This document shows positions 1 to 10,451 of a stretch of DNA of 64,000 nt, piece after piece (within the stretch, counting starts at the first letter, position 1; each line of letters begins with the position of its first letter). Under the pieces are notes generated by a model. The model was not told the origin of the DNA. It worked only from the letters and a program-made list of their open reading frames with translations, and made no database searches. The position numbers were made by a program, and so were the translations under genes. The stretch is from Rhynchopus sp. YZ270_cl-10. Taxonomy: Eukaryota; Euglenozoa; Diplonemea; Diplonemida; Diplonemidae. Location: the NCBI GenBank assembly GCA_964035575.1, contig OZ037925.1:558001-622000 (forward strand), in the 5' to 3' direction.

Positions 1-890
1 AGCCAGCAGCAAAGACGACGGCCGACATAGGCGTTGAAGCGCACGTGAAGTGCGTGATGGCAGGAAGCGGCGACGACGGCTTTTTCGCCACGCCGTACTT
101 CGACGACCGGATGACAAAGAAGCAAAGCGGCACGCCAACGCTATGGTGGCCACCTCGCAGATCAAGAGAGTGGCAGCATACCACACATGAGGATGTGTGC
201 AGACGTGGTCGAGACGCAGCTGCTCAAAGAAGATGGCGAGGAAAGCGCCAAAGAAGCGGGATTCATCGTCGGATGAGGGCGAGTGAATCACCAAAGTGCT
301 GAAAATGATCACGACGTACACACACACTTGCTGTCCAATGTCAACTGGTACAAACAGTCTTGCTCTGACGTATCATCGGGAATCCATACGAGGGGGTACA
401 AATCAATCCTTCTCCTCGTGGCTCCAGAGAAAGGTTTCCTCCCTTAGGGTGGGGTGTGACACTCATGAAGGCTTGCACAACATAAACTGGCCTGACGTCA
501 GGAGGAAACATGAGTGGTAAGGGATAGTAAGCCCCTTGGCCTGAACAACCAAGACAGCATCAAGTCAGGAGGCAGGTGAGAAGGAAGCAAAACACACCCA
601 ACAGACGTCTGAGGGATTTACACAGACATCCTCACAGGAAGCACACCCTAACCAAGGTGTGACAGAGCGAGCCCTGTAGTAACTGTCGGTTGCTTGATTC
701 ATGATCCAGGTGCAAGCATGCTTCATAGCATGGTGAATGGGGCAGCCAGCCCAGTGTTTATACCCTGCCAACCCGGGTTTGAATTTTGACCCGCCCATAT
801 TTGTCCACATAGGGGTTACCCATATGGGCGGCGAAGCATGCCTAGTCATACCTGGACCCCCATGTGGAGCCCTAAAAGATGGTGCAATAT
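1..890. other. Unassigned sequence, no gene recognised
   Basis: No reading frame here resembles a family I know. The plus strand holds short protein-like pieces, but they change frame and are broken by stops, so at most this is a decayed or intron-split gene. No RNA gene was seen. The last 100 bases contain scattered CCATAT motifs that lead into the minisatellite downstream. Confidence 0.4.
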
Positions 891-900
891 GGGGGTCCAG

Positions 901-1225
901 TCCCCATATTCCCCCATATTCCCCCATATTCCCCCATATTCCCCCATATTCCCCCATATTCCCCCATATTCCCCCATATTCCCCCATATTCCCCCATATT
1001 TCCCCATATTTCCCCATATTCCTCCATATTTCCCCATATTTCCCCATATTCCCCCATATTCCCCCATATTTCCCCATATTTCCCCATATTTCCCCATATT
1101 TCCCCATATTTCCCCATATTTCCCCATATTTCCCCATATTTCCCCATATTTCCCCATATTTCCCCATATTTCCCCATATTTCCCCATATTTCCCCATATT
1201 TCCCCATATTTCCCCATATTTCCCC
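901..1225. repeat. 10-bp minisatellite, about 32 units
   Basis: A head-to-tail array of a 10-bp unit, CCCCATATT preceded by C or T. The first ten or so units are mainly the C type and the rest mainly the T type, with a few mixed units at 1020-1065. It ends in an inverted unit, CCCCAATATGGGG. Ten is not a multiple of three, so all frames run open on both strands and give repetitive 'proteins' that should be ignored. Confidence 0.95.
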
Positions 1226-1255
1226 AATATGGGGAAATATGCACCTCCTCACCAC

Positions 1256-1996
1256 TAAATTACCTTCAAATTACCTTCTACTTGTTTCTCTTGTGAAAGC
1301 CCAACAGACAGACACACTTCTGGATGAGGCGGTTGAAGCTTGTGCAGAGTTGTCACACCATATTGTCATACAAACCCTTCTGAAGGACCTTGAAGAGGAC
1401 GCACCTTGGAGAACAGCGACAAAACTTCAAACACTACTGACCACCGCCCTCCACTCCTCCTCCCCACAAACACAGCAAGGGTAGCGCCCTCCATCACAGG
1501 AGAAGGCACGATGGTGGTCGTCTACAACGACGCTGTTAACACATCCCGCAACGCGTGGACGTCTGTTCAGAGGGTATGTGGCTGCTGAATGTGCCCAGTT
1601 TGGAGCAAAGCCCTACAGCTTTAAAGAACTCCCTAAGATAGTGGGTGACGAACAAGAGTGGAGGAGCATAACGGCGCAGATCACAGAGCAGCATGAAATC
1701 TTGACCCCCCTTGGAGGAATTGCTGGACAATATTTGCAGATCAAAAGCGAGACATCCACTTCATCGAGAGGATTGCAGCCGTCATCCGGGGGACATTCAA
1801 TCAGGTGGCTTGCAGACACCCTGAGAACAAGCTTGGAAGACATGTGGAAGGATCACCCCTCGATGGTGGGGGTCATGTGCTTACTTTTTTCTGGAACAAC
1901 AAAGACAAGATTCGAGAGGCTGGTGGGGCATAATTCGAGGCGTGGATGATGATGAGCGATCTCATCGACCCAAGGTGCAAGAAACCAAGCCAAAGT
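1256..1996 (+). pseudogene. Coding-like, frame-broken stretch of unknown identity
   Basis: Translations in successive plus-strand frames look protein-like rather than random. One piece up to 1484 has a helical, acidic character (ACAELSHHIVIQTLLKDLEE). Another piece lies around 1578-1740. A third, in a different frame, runs over about 1740-1900 and contains RDIHFIERIAAVIRGTFNQV. The last ends at a TAG near 1996. No single frame spans them and no splice pattern links them convincingly. It may be a decayed gene or retroelement fragment. I do not recognise the family. Confidence 0.25.
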
Positions 1997-2020
1997 AGTG
2001 TGCAAAAAGTAGACAACACT

Positions 2021-2050
2021 GCCCCCATATTCCCCCATATTCCCCCATAT
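2021..2050. repeat. Outlying copies of the 10-bp minisatellite
   Basis: Three further units of the CCCCCATATT type lie about 800 bp beyond the main array. The array was therefore once longer, was duplicated, or flanks a mobile segment. Confidence 0.85.
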
Positions 2051-2501
2051 GCCTAGTGGTGCATATAAAACGAATTTCTGTGTATTGGAAGCAGGCTACC
2101 CTCTGCGAAGTGTCGACATCCAACGATTGGCAAATGGGACATGGTGGGGTCGGAGAAGGTCTGACGACGAGTCGTCCACCCCGCCACCTTCGCCTGAAGA
2201 GCAAGGCGCTGCTGTGGCAGAAGGTTTGAAGGATGACCACAACCAAGGCTCTTCAAGAGGCACAGTCCAATCCCTTGAGGACGGAGAGGACGGTGACCGA
2301 CGAAAACACTCCGTTAAGGTGACAGCTGCAACGTCCCCCTCCCTACGACCACGTGGACCTTCCACTCGGAACAGGTCTCCCTGATTTGCTGAGACCCTTT
2401 AGGATGTGTCATACGAACTCACAAACCATCTCTGCCTGTGAGGACGTTGCAAACCGGTTGATGCAATCTGAAGGGGAAGACCATGTCAAAGTGGCTGCCA
2501 C

Positions 2502-2552
2502 AAGAGTGTGTTCTTCTGCAACAGTCACGAACTGTCGCAGAAGAACACTCTT
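2502..2552. other. Strong hairpin, about 22-bp stem with a 5-nt loop
   Basis: The left arm 2502-2525 and right arm 2531-2552 are complementary (right arm starts ACTGTCGCAGAAGAACA) around the loop CACGA. There is one G-T-type mismatch and a 2-nt bulge. No T-run or gene end sits beside it, so its role is unknown. It may be an inverted duplication. Confidence 0.7.
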
Positions 2553-3632
2553 GAGGTGTTCTTGCATATGTTCAAATACATCTGGTTGAGGCTATGATGG
2601 GACACCAAGCGGGTATCCAACACCATTGGTGCAAGCTCAATTATCGACAACGTACCCTGCGTAAGAAAAGCATCTCAATCAATAACTGACAATACCGCAA
2701 ACCCGACAAAACTGTATAAATACCGACCATCGCCCCCATCCTGGCGGATGGCCAGATTATCGCCAGGCGAATCGCCATGATAGCCCATTGTAGCCCATTC
2801 CCCTGCTTTTCAGTGCACTAAAAAGCCTCCCCACTTTTTCCTTGTTGTTCGGTACCACCTCACGAAGTCCCAACCCTCGACACCCCACCCTCCCCTTCTT
2901 CCCGTTTGTGACAAACTCGATGGTTGTCTTTAGGGTAACCAAAGCTGGATAACACTCCATAACAGAAATCCAACTTTTGACCAATAAAACTCAAGGAGTC
3001 TGTCTACCTGTCTTTCCCTCGAAGTCACATCCGTACTAACAACTGATGCACCTCGTCTCAGCCCCTTATTGTCCCCAAATCAAGTTGAGTGGCTTCAACT
3101 GTCTTCTCAACAGACCACCCAATACCCAATACCCAATACCCAACACCCAACACCCGTGTGGCCGAAGAAGGAACCTTGAAAGACGAACGGGCCCACACAG
3201 GGCACGCGCACATCTTGTATCAAAAGGTTCGGACGGCCACAGGGTGCATTGGTGTGGTGTAGTGGCAGTGTGCCCAACAGACGCCCAAACCACAAGGTGC
3301 CGAAGTCAGTCCACCTCCCTCCTCCCCTCGATTGTTGCCTTGCCTCTGTCTCTGCCCCACCCCAAGGGTCATAGCGCAACCCCAATTGCCTCAAGCAGCA
3401 AACAAAGTGTCCAGCAGATTCCCCTCCTCACACCCCTTGGTATTTGCTTCCCCGCTTCTGAGGTAAAAAAAAAAATATGGCAAAGGGAAAAGTGGGGTTT
3501 TAGCAGGAAAAACATGAAAGTGCTTAAAACTGCTCAAAACACCGTTTTTCGGCCTTCTTTTGACAGATCGCTCCCAGAGGGGTGCAAAGGTGTTGGGTCT
3601 TGGCACAAAAACGGACCACTTTTGGGGCAAAC
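2553..3632. other. Intergenic stretch, no gene seen
   Basis: No supported coding region. A short run of a 7-bp repeat (CCCAATA drifting to CCCAACA, about five units) lies near 3115-3155. It resembles no telomere repeat known from Euglenozoa, and its length is too small to read anything into. Confidence 0.5.
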
Positions 3633-3637
3633 AAAAA
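3633..3637 (-). terminator. Pol III T-run terminator of tRNA-Sec
   Basis: Five T residues on the minus strand begin two bases after the last base of the tRNA, as expected for RNA polymerase III termination. Confidence 0.75.
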
Positions 3638-3638
3638 G

Positions 3639-3725
3639 CACCGCGAAGGCGGAATCGAACCGCTGCGGGTCACCCCGCCTACAGATTTGAAGTCTGCAAC
3701 CAACACCAGTTGATATCATCACGGC
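3639..3725 (-). tRNA. Selenocysteine tRNA, anticodon TCA
   Basis: Read on the minus strand, this 87-nt sequence folds as a eukaryotic tRNA-Sec, which inserts selenocysteine at recoded UGA codons. The acceptor 5' GCCGTGA pairs with the 3' strand before the discriminator G (3639). The D arm has the diagnostic 6-bp stem (ATCAAC/GTTGGT) with a 4-nt loop. The anticodon arm GCAGA-CTTCAAA-TCTGT carries TCA. A 5-bp long variable arm (GCGGG/CCCGC) follows, then a 4-bp T stem with loop TTCGATT. The internal B box GGTTCGATTCC is intact and no intron is present. A suppressor tRNA is the only alternative, and the long variable arm and D stem argue against it. Confidence 0.93.
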
Positions 3726-4628
3726 GATAGGAGGCGCCCATAGCGTACAGGAGCTATGCCACCTGCGCCATATCCATGAAGTTCCATGAATATAGAACCA
3801 AAACCTTCACCCAACCCCGATGACCCTGCAGCTTCCACAATTCTCTTCCCCTCACCCCTCACCCCTCCCCACACCCCATCCCATACCCCGCTGCAGTGTC
3901 GAAGCTTGCATATAACCACCCACCTCTCGCTAGAATCGTCAGAACAAGCGCAGGGGAACAACAACCCTCTCTATTGCCAACGGCGGTCATCCCCTCGCAT
4001 GCCTCCGCCCAACACCTCGGCACTCCACCCTAGCACACCGCAATCCAAGGTGCAAGGTGTGACCTCTGGCCTGACTGTCAGTCGCTGTTTCATGCAACCA
4101 TGCAAACCCTCGCCATGGCATGAAAAAAGCCACCTGGCAGACCAGGCAGGCAACACCTCCCCTCCCTACGTTGCCACCTTGATCACAATCGCCACCGCAC
4201 AGCAAATCAACCGAACGGGGCGTTGCAATGCAGAGCACACTATGCACACAGAAAGGTCAATAATCCTCTGCTGAAACCCACCCTCCCCCCCTTCGACAAT
4301 GAAAACACATCATGAGTGCGGTCCGTTCTCCCCCAAGCTACGCTGCTGCTCCCCCTTTCGTCTTCCCGCTTTCTGCAAATTCCAAGAAAAAAAAGAGGGG
4401 GGTAAACCCACGCAAACAGACGCCGTATGCCACTATCCACCTCACGCCAATCACACTGTGTGCGAATCGCGGATGTGTATAGGGCCGTACGGTAACAGCG
4501 TGGTGCTGCCTTCATCCCCATCGACACTCCCTCCAACACAACCCCTCCCTCTACCCGCTCACCCCCTCCTCTCCATGCTAGGCGAACGACACCAACACAA
4601 CAACCCTGTCCTGCCAACTAACCTATCT

Positions 4629-4790
4629 AGGCTCCCCCCTCTCCCCTTCTCCTCCTCCTCTCTGTCCTGCCAACTGCTCAAGCAACCTCCATCTAGGCTC
4701 CCCCCTCTCCCCTTCTCCTCCTCTCTGTCCTGCCAACTGCTCAAGCAACCTCCATCTAGGCTCCCCCCTCTCCCTCTCCTTCTCCTCTCT
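4629..4790. repeat. 63-66-bp tandem repeat, about 2.5 units
   Basis: Units start at about 4629, 4695 and 4758 with AGGCTCCCCCCTCTCC and include CTGTCCTGCCAACTGCTCAA. The spacings of 66 and 63 bp differ by loss of one CTC triplet. The short ORFs across it are repeat products. Confidence 0.85.
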
Positions 4791-5425
4791 GTCCTCGCTC
4801 CTTCTGCACCCAACCTCACACTGTTAATCGCATCACCCCATCAGGAACACATCTTCCTCTGAACACCACCCCCAGCGCAACCCTTTACATTTGATATGTC
4901 ACCCATCCAGCACCTTCAAAGCTGCGTTGTAAGAAGGTAGCGCCATCAAAAGTTATCATAAACCCACAAAAAAAAATAGGCAGCAAACACCTTTACACCT
5001 TCCACCCCCCTCCCACCCTTCAACGTAGGCACCACTTCAGCGAGCACGAAAAAACACACTGCAACATTAGCTGCGAACGTTGTACAAGAGCTCCGCAACA
5101 TCATGAAGGAGCCGCACCACTCCCTCTGGTTGCCATACCTCCCTCCCTCTCTCTCTCCCCCTTCCCTTCATCCTTCTCCAACAACGTCTGATATACCCCA
5201 ACAAAATGGACATGCGCCACCTCACGCAATGCGAGTTGGGAGTCACAGGGCAAGGGGGGGGGATAACCTCAGACATTTGTACACCATCGTATCGCAACCC
5301 CTCTCCCAAACCCCCCCTCTGGGCCTTATGTCCTCAGTGACGTCCTCGATGGCAGTAGACTGGCCCACACCCCCGCCCCTATGTGTCATAGTGCTAAGAA
5401 GCATGCAGATGATGTCTCTCGAGAG

Positions 5426-5483
5426 TTTGACTTGAAATACAAAAGACTTCTCGTGAAGCAGTGTACCTTAGTATGATGTGGTC
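5426..5483 (-). repeat. Dispersed repeat family, copy 1
   Basis: Shares TTTGACTTGAAATACAA and CTCGTGAA..CAGTGTACCTT (plus-strand reading) with copies at 23762-23840 and 29723-29795. This copy is the most diverged and lacks the extended GGTGTCCACC end. It lies in intergenic DNA downstream of the cyclase gene. Confidence 0.7.
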
Positions 5484-6025
5484 TGATGAGAGTGTGCATC
5501 GTAAGTTAACGATGAAGACACAAATAAAACCACAAGTCAAGTCATTGTCTTCACCTTAGTGCAAAAGGGAAGAGCTCGTCTTTATTGGCCCCCCACAGTT
5601 TTCCCCCTAGCTTCTGTTGTGGGAAGGCATGCGGAAGGTATCGATGAAGTGGTGTGCACACAACCAATCATCAGAGGAACGTGACGCCTTTTTTCACTCA
5701 GTACGTCTGAGTTACGTCAATAGGAATAAGTTTATGCAGCTAACATCATGGGATGTGATGTTCGAGAATCAGCATGGGTGTAAGAGAACAAAAAAGGAGG
5801 GGTTTTTTTCGTCTTATTTTGTTGACCTGAAGGAAGCCACGTTTTTTCTTTATGGTCTCAAAATAAAAAAAAAACACAGAAAGTTATTTTGCAAATAAGT
5901 ACTGAATGAAAAAAGGCCTTGATGTGATGGAAACCACACCAGCACATAAACTTTCCCTTTTGAATATCGACTACAATCACTAAAAAAAAAACATTTCCCT
6001 CATCCTCTTCAAAAATCCCCTTTTT

Positions 6026-8386
6026 TTATTCACCTAGATGCAACGTCTTCGCAGAACAGGACCCTGTGGTGGCATCGGGAGCATACAATGCTGAACTTCC
6101 CACTCCCCCTCCTCCCCCTCCCTGAGACATAGAACACCCTTCCCCGGAGATACCACTCGGCATACTAGGCGACCAGGGAACGGGACGCTCATTGGGGGTA
6201 TGAAGCTGCTCGGTCGCAACAGAACACTGCACCACGGCAGGCACGCTGCAGCACGCCCTGCCTGCCTGCACCTTATACACCCCAGCGCGAAGCTCATCGG
6301 TTAACAGCACTGATTCGAAGGATAGCGGCAGCACTGTCCCCCAAGGGGGCTCGAAGTAGCACCCCTTCTCTGCCACCGCCTCTTCACAGAGCGCCCAGCT
6401 GCGTTTCACGACCTTGCCCATGACGGTCACAAAACGTTGCCTGCGGGACCCTACATCACCATGCTGGACCGCTCCAGAGACAAAGGCACCCCCAGACACA
6501 CTCTCTGCACTTTGGATCCGTTGTGCAAAACGGATTGCCTGCTCCATGTGGGCAGGCGCAGACCGTGTAAGGTTCCACCCGACGCACACCCGATCCGACA
6601 GTACCGTGACCAAGGAGGCGCCACTCTGGTCCATAGGGACATTCAACGCGGAGAGCGCTTGGCTCATAGTCTGTAGCGCTCCAGTTTGATCATTGACGGT
6701 GAGCTCCACCACCCCAATGGTTGCATTGTGTTGCTTATCAGAGATGGTCCCGTTGAAGACAGAGGGAGGGAGAGACCATGCTGTGCTAGTAAATTTCGTG
6801 ACGCCGAGAGATTTGTTGTCATGATTGGGTTCGGTGTGCGCAAAGGAGGCGACAGTGGCAGTCTGCACCCAAGCTGTGCTGTCTGCCACCTCCTTTAGTG
6901 GTGCCGTTCTCCGCCCTGCCAATGAATGCGGCCAAAGACAGCAAACAAAGGTCTTCCCAGACACGCCCTTCAAATCCAATGCCTGAGACGTCCCTACAAT
7001 GGCTTCGCACCCACCGCAGTCGGACTCCCATAGCTCGGAGGGGACTGCGACGGCGCCAGGTTGGCAGGTACTTTCCAATCGAGAAGCGACGTTAACGGTG
7101 TGTCCGAAATAATCGGTGCGTCCTGTTAACGCGCTTTGTTCAATGGAAACTGGTCCGGTGTTGACTCCGATGCGGACAGTGAGGCCGCCCCAGAGGGGGC
7201 CCTGTGGTGCGCAGATGGGGGAGTCAGTGAGGAGGTCTGCTGGCCAGTCTGCGTTGCGGAGTTGTTCGTGGACATTGAGGCCAAAGTTGACGCCGTCCTG
7301 TGTGCAGGAGAATGCTACCATAAAAGCGTCGCCAATGGTCTTCACCTCATACCCGGTAAACCGTTGCATGACCTCCCGCATCACTGCATTGTGGATACGC
7401 AGCCCTGCACGCATCCCATCCGGCGCACTCTCCCAAATCGACGTTGATGCACGGATGTCTGTAAACGCAATTGTCGCAACCTCTGTCTCACGCCCCGGTG
7501 GAGCTACAAAAACCTGCTCAGACGCCTCATCATCTGCCTCGAAAAGAGCTGACGGCAAATACGCTTTATACACACGAAGGTTTCCCTCGAGTCGGCGTAG
7601 TGCGGCGGTCATCCCCTCTGGCAAATCTTTTTGATGTGCCTCTAGCAATTCTGCAACATGCTTTACGTCATATCGTGCTAAAAGTGATGCGATTTCTTGT
7701 ACAGTATCGATGGTCCGCTCCATTGATTCTTGCTGTTTCATTGCGTCTTCTGCAAACCCGCGGGTTACCAGAAAATCTAGTACAAAAACGCCGATCGGAA
7801 TCGCCATCCCGCGAGGAGGAAACGGTACTCGGCAAGGCAACGTCTCGCACTCTATCATCAGCCGGAAGTGCTCCTTTCGTCCATATTCACCGTCCTGTGG
7901 TGTCAACCCTGGGAGATCCAACAACCCAAACCTGAACGTCTCCTCCAACGCCATCACTCCAAGGTAGATCACTGTTGTCACCACTACGAACGTTGTGCAC
8001 AATGAAGGGACCCGCATCACCAAGAGAATGTCAATGACCAGGACCAACGCAGGCCAGCCACCGGATATGGCCAAAGCGCGACTGTTCATATCCCAGGTGT
8101 AAATGGCAATGCAATTGAGGTAGAGGAGAAACACTAATAAGCTATTCTTCAATTCTCGTCCAGTCAGCACCAAGAACCCTGCGCACAAAGCTGTGAACAT
8201 TACACTGATGTATGCAGCCATGTTGGACGGTGCAGCGTAGATCCGGTCTAAAGTGGATGCAAAGACAGCTGCCACCAAGACGCCACCAAACACAGCAAAC
8301 CACAGAAACACAACCCGCCGCTTCTCCTCCTTCGGAAGAACCTCTCCGTTGCGGCTCACTGCACGTCTCCAGCATTCTTTTATCAT
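6026..8386 (-). CDS. Membrane-bound class III adenylate cyclase
   Basis: A 786-aa protein predicted to make cAMP from ATP at a membrane. About six hydrophobic segments lie at residues 24-43, 57-75, 82-97, 108-127, 130-148 and 191-213. A coiled linker (215-275) then leads to a cyclase catalytic domain (about 300-470). Visible catalytic features are the two metal-binding aspartates (FTD, D310; TIGDAF, D353), the purine-selecting K349 and D425 (an adenine-type pair) and the transition-state pair N432/R436 in TVNVASR. Residues from about 560 to 745 look like a second, degenerate cyclase-homology domain without the metal aspartates. The ATG at 8386 was chosen because the frame upstream opens only with TTG. 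Class III cyclases with unusual membrane modules are common in Euglenozoa. Adenylate rather than guanylate specificity is inferred from two residues only. Confidence 0.88.
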   Translation of the reverse strand: MIKECWRRAVSRNGEVLPKEEKRRVVFLWFAVFGGVLVAAVFASTLDRIYAAPSNMAAYISVMFTALCAGFLVLTGRELKNSLLVFLLYLNCIAIYTWDMNSRALAISGGWPALVLVIDILLVMRVPSLCTTFVVVTTVIYLGVMALEETFRFGLLDLPGLTPQDGEYGRKEHFRLMIECETLPCRVPFPPRGMAIPIGVFVLDFLVTRGFAEDAMKQQESMERTIDTVQEIASLLARYDVKHVAELLEAHQKDLPEGMTAALRRLEGNLRVYKAYLPSALFEADDEASEQVFVAPPGRETEVATIAFTDIRASTSIWESAPDGMRAGLRIHNAVMREVMQRFTGYEVKTIGDAFMVAFSCTQDGVNFGLNVHEQLRNADWPADLLTDSPICAPQGPLWGGLTVRIGVNTGPVSIEQSALTGRTDYFGHTVNVASRLESTCQPGAVAVPSELWESDCGGCEAIVGTSQALDLKGVSGKTFVCCLWPHSLAGRRTAPLKEVADSTAWVQTATVASFAHTEPNHDNKSLGVTKFTSTAWSLPPSVFNGTISDKQHNATIGVVELTVNDQTGALQTMSQALSALNVPMDQSGASLVTVLSDRVCVGWNLTRSAPAHMEQAIRFAQRIQSAESVSGGAFVSGAVQHGDVGSRRQRFVTVMGKVVKRSWALCEEAVAEKGCYFEPPWGTVLPLSFESVLLTDELRAGVYKVQAGRACCSVPAVVQCSVATEQLHTPNERPVPWSPSMPSGISGEGCSMSQGGGGGGVGSSALYAPDATTGSCSAKTLHLGE

Positions 8387-9670
8387 TTTTTTTATCAAAT
8401 CTTTTCTTTCAATGATTTTTCAGAAAAAAGGGGAGATCGAGAAAGAGAGAGAGAGAGAGAGGGAGAGAGAGAAGAACAGTGTAATAAATGCTGGGGTGAT
8501 AATGTATGGGGAAAAGAGTGTGAGTTACGTGATAGGAGAAGTGTGTTGAGTTTTTTAATCTCGTTCGGACATACGACGCATACGTGAGAAGGAAGACACG
8601 CCACGTTCTGCCTGGTCCATTCTGAGTTGTGTTGTGTTATGTTGCGCGCTTCTCATGAAGCGTGATGAAGGGAGGAAACAGGCTTGTATTCTCATTTGGT
8701 TGCGTTGTGTCTGCACACACAATCTCGTTCGGACATACGACGCATACGTGAGAAAGACACGCCACGTTCTGCCTGGTCCATTCTGGTTCTGCGTTCACCT
8801 TTTGATAGCCTCATGAGGCATAGGGAGGAGGAAGACACAGATGAGTTCTACCTCATCTGAGAAGGGTGTGCAAAGAGAGAAGGTGTGGGGCTCTTTTCTT
8901 TTCTTCTGCATTCGTTTCGTTGAGACACCCGAGGATGTGCGCCACAGTGTTTTGTTCTTTTCTTTTTGCTATCAACAGTGGACGTTCCACGAATGGGGTG
9001 GGATAAAAGCGGTTGCTATTTGAGTAATAAAATGGAGTGTCAAACACAGCGAAATCAAAACTGTGGGGAAATAAAAAAAACGAATTTCTGCAGTTCCACA
9101 AAGGCGTGGAGATGAAGGGGATTGGGGTAGAGAGATTGCTCTTAGATTCATCGCTTTGCACCAATATCAGAGACACGTCTTTAGTGATGAACACTTTTTT
9201 TTACTATTTTGACTGGACGGCTCTTTTTGCTTGGAATTTTCAACAGAGGGTATTTTTTTTTATGCTGCTTCCAGAATGGTTGCAAAAGAAAGGGAAAGAG
9301 AAATTGGAAGTGCTATGTAAACGGGGGAGGGGAAAAGACAAGAAAGACAAAAACGACAAATAAAGACAAATAAAATCAGACAAACAACAAACCTGGTGAA
9401 TTGCACATATTCGGCCATCATTGTATGCGAAAAAAAAAAAACAACTAACAGGAAAGGAAAACAACAAGAAAAAAGCGGTACGGAACCATTCTGGCTCTGA
9501 CTGTGCCCCACATGGCTAGGAGACCTGCCGGGCCCTGCCCCATCCTCTCTCTCTCTCAAGATGGACAGCAACACAAAGCAGGCCGTTGTGTGTAGTGTTG
9601 CACAACGTACCAATGCCCCTTCCCCTTTCCCTATCCCTATCCCCTCCCCCCTCCTTCCTTCCCCTCACCC
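8387..9670. other. Intergenic stretch with a direct duplication
   Basis: AT-rich, with GA-runs and no supported gene. A segment of about 65 bp beginning AATCTCGTTCGGACATACGA occurs at 8557-8624 and again at 8721-8785, differing mainly by a 3-bp indel. This lies upstream of the cyclase start and downstream of the vault gene, so it could hold processing signals, but nothing proves it. Confidence 0.5.
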
Positions 9671-10450
9671 TTCACCTTCACCTTCACCTTCACCTTCACC
9701 TTCACCTTCACCTTCACCTTCACCTTCACCTTCACCTTCACCTTCACCTTCACCTTCACCTTCACCTTCACCTTCACCTTCACCTTCACCTTCACCTTCA
9801 CCTTCACCTTCACCTTCACCTTCACCTTCACCTTCACCTTCACCTTCACCTTCACCTTCACCTTCACCTTCACCTTCACCTTCACCTTCACCTTCACCTT
9901 CACCTTCACCTTCACCTTCACCTTCACCTTCACCTTCACCTTCACCTTCACCTTCACCTTCACCTTCACCTTCACCTTCACCTTCACCTTCACCTTCACC
10001 TTCACCTTCACCTTCACCTTCACCTTCACCTTCACCTTCACCTTCACCTTCACCTTCACCTTCACCTTCACCTTCACCTTCACCTTCACCTTCACCTTCA
10101 CCTTCACCTTCACCTTCACCTTCACCTTCACCTTCACCTTCACCTTCACCTTCACCTTCACCTTCACCTTCACCTTCACCTTCACCTTCACCTTCACCTT
10201 CACCTTCACCTTCACCTTCACCTTCACCTTCACCTTCACCTTCACCTTCACCTTCACCTTCACCTTCACCTTCACCTTCACCTTCACCTTCACCTTCACC
10301 TTCACCTTCACCTTCACCTTCACCTTCACCTTCACCTTCACCTTCACCTTCACCTTCACCTTCACCTTCACCTTCACCTTCACCTTCACCTTCACCTTCA
10401 CCTTCACCTTCACCTTCACCTTCACCTTCACCTTCACCTTCACCTTCACC
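9671..10450. repeat. Hexanucleotide array (TTCACC), about 130 copies
   Basis: A nearly perfect 780-bp array of one hexamer, AAGGTG on the minus strand. It begins one base after the stop codon of the major vault protein gene. All six frames except the vault frame are open, giving Ser-Pro, His-Leu, Val-Lys or Glu-Gly repeats that are not evidence of a protein. In the vault frame it reads TGA-AGG repeatedly, so it must be 3' UTR or downstream DNA. Confidence 0.97.
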
Positions 10451-10451
10451 C

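Larger units (their letters stand above)
3726..6025. other. Intergenic stretch with a local repeat and one dispersed repeat
   Basis: The DNA is C-rich on the plus strand with no frame of recognisable character. It contains the 63-66-bp tandem repeat at 4629-4790 and one member of a dispersed family at 5426-5483. It presumably holds the 3' UTR of the cyclase gene (right end) and the upstream region of the next minus-strand unit. Confidence 0.5.

Noticed and set aside
3115..3155. CCCAATA repeats as an internal telomere stretch
   Set aside because: Only about five drifting units, and the unit does not match the TTAGGG type expected for the likely lineage.
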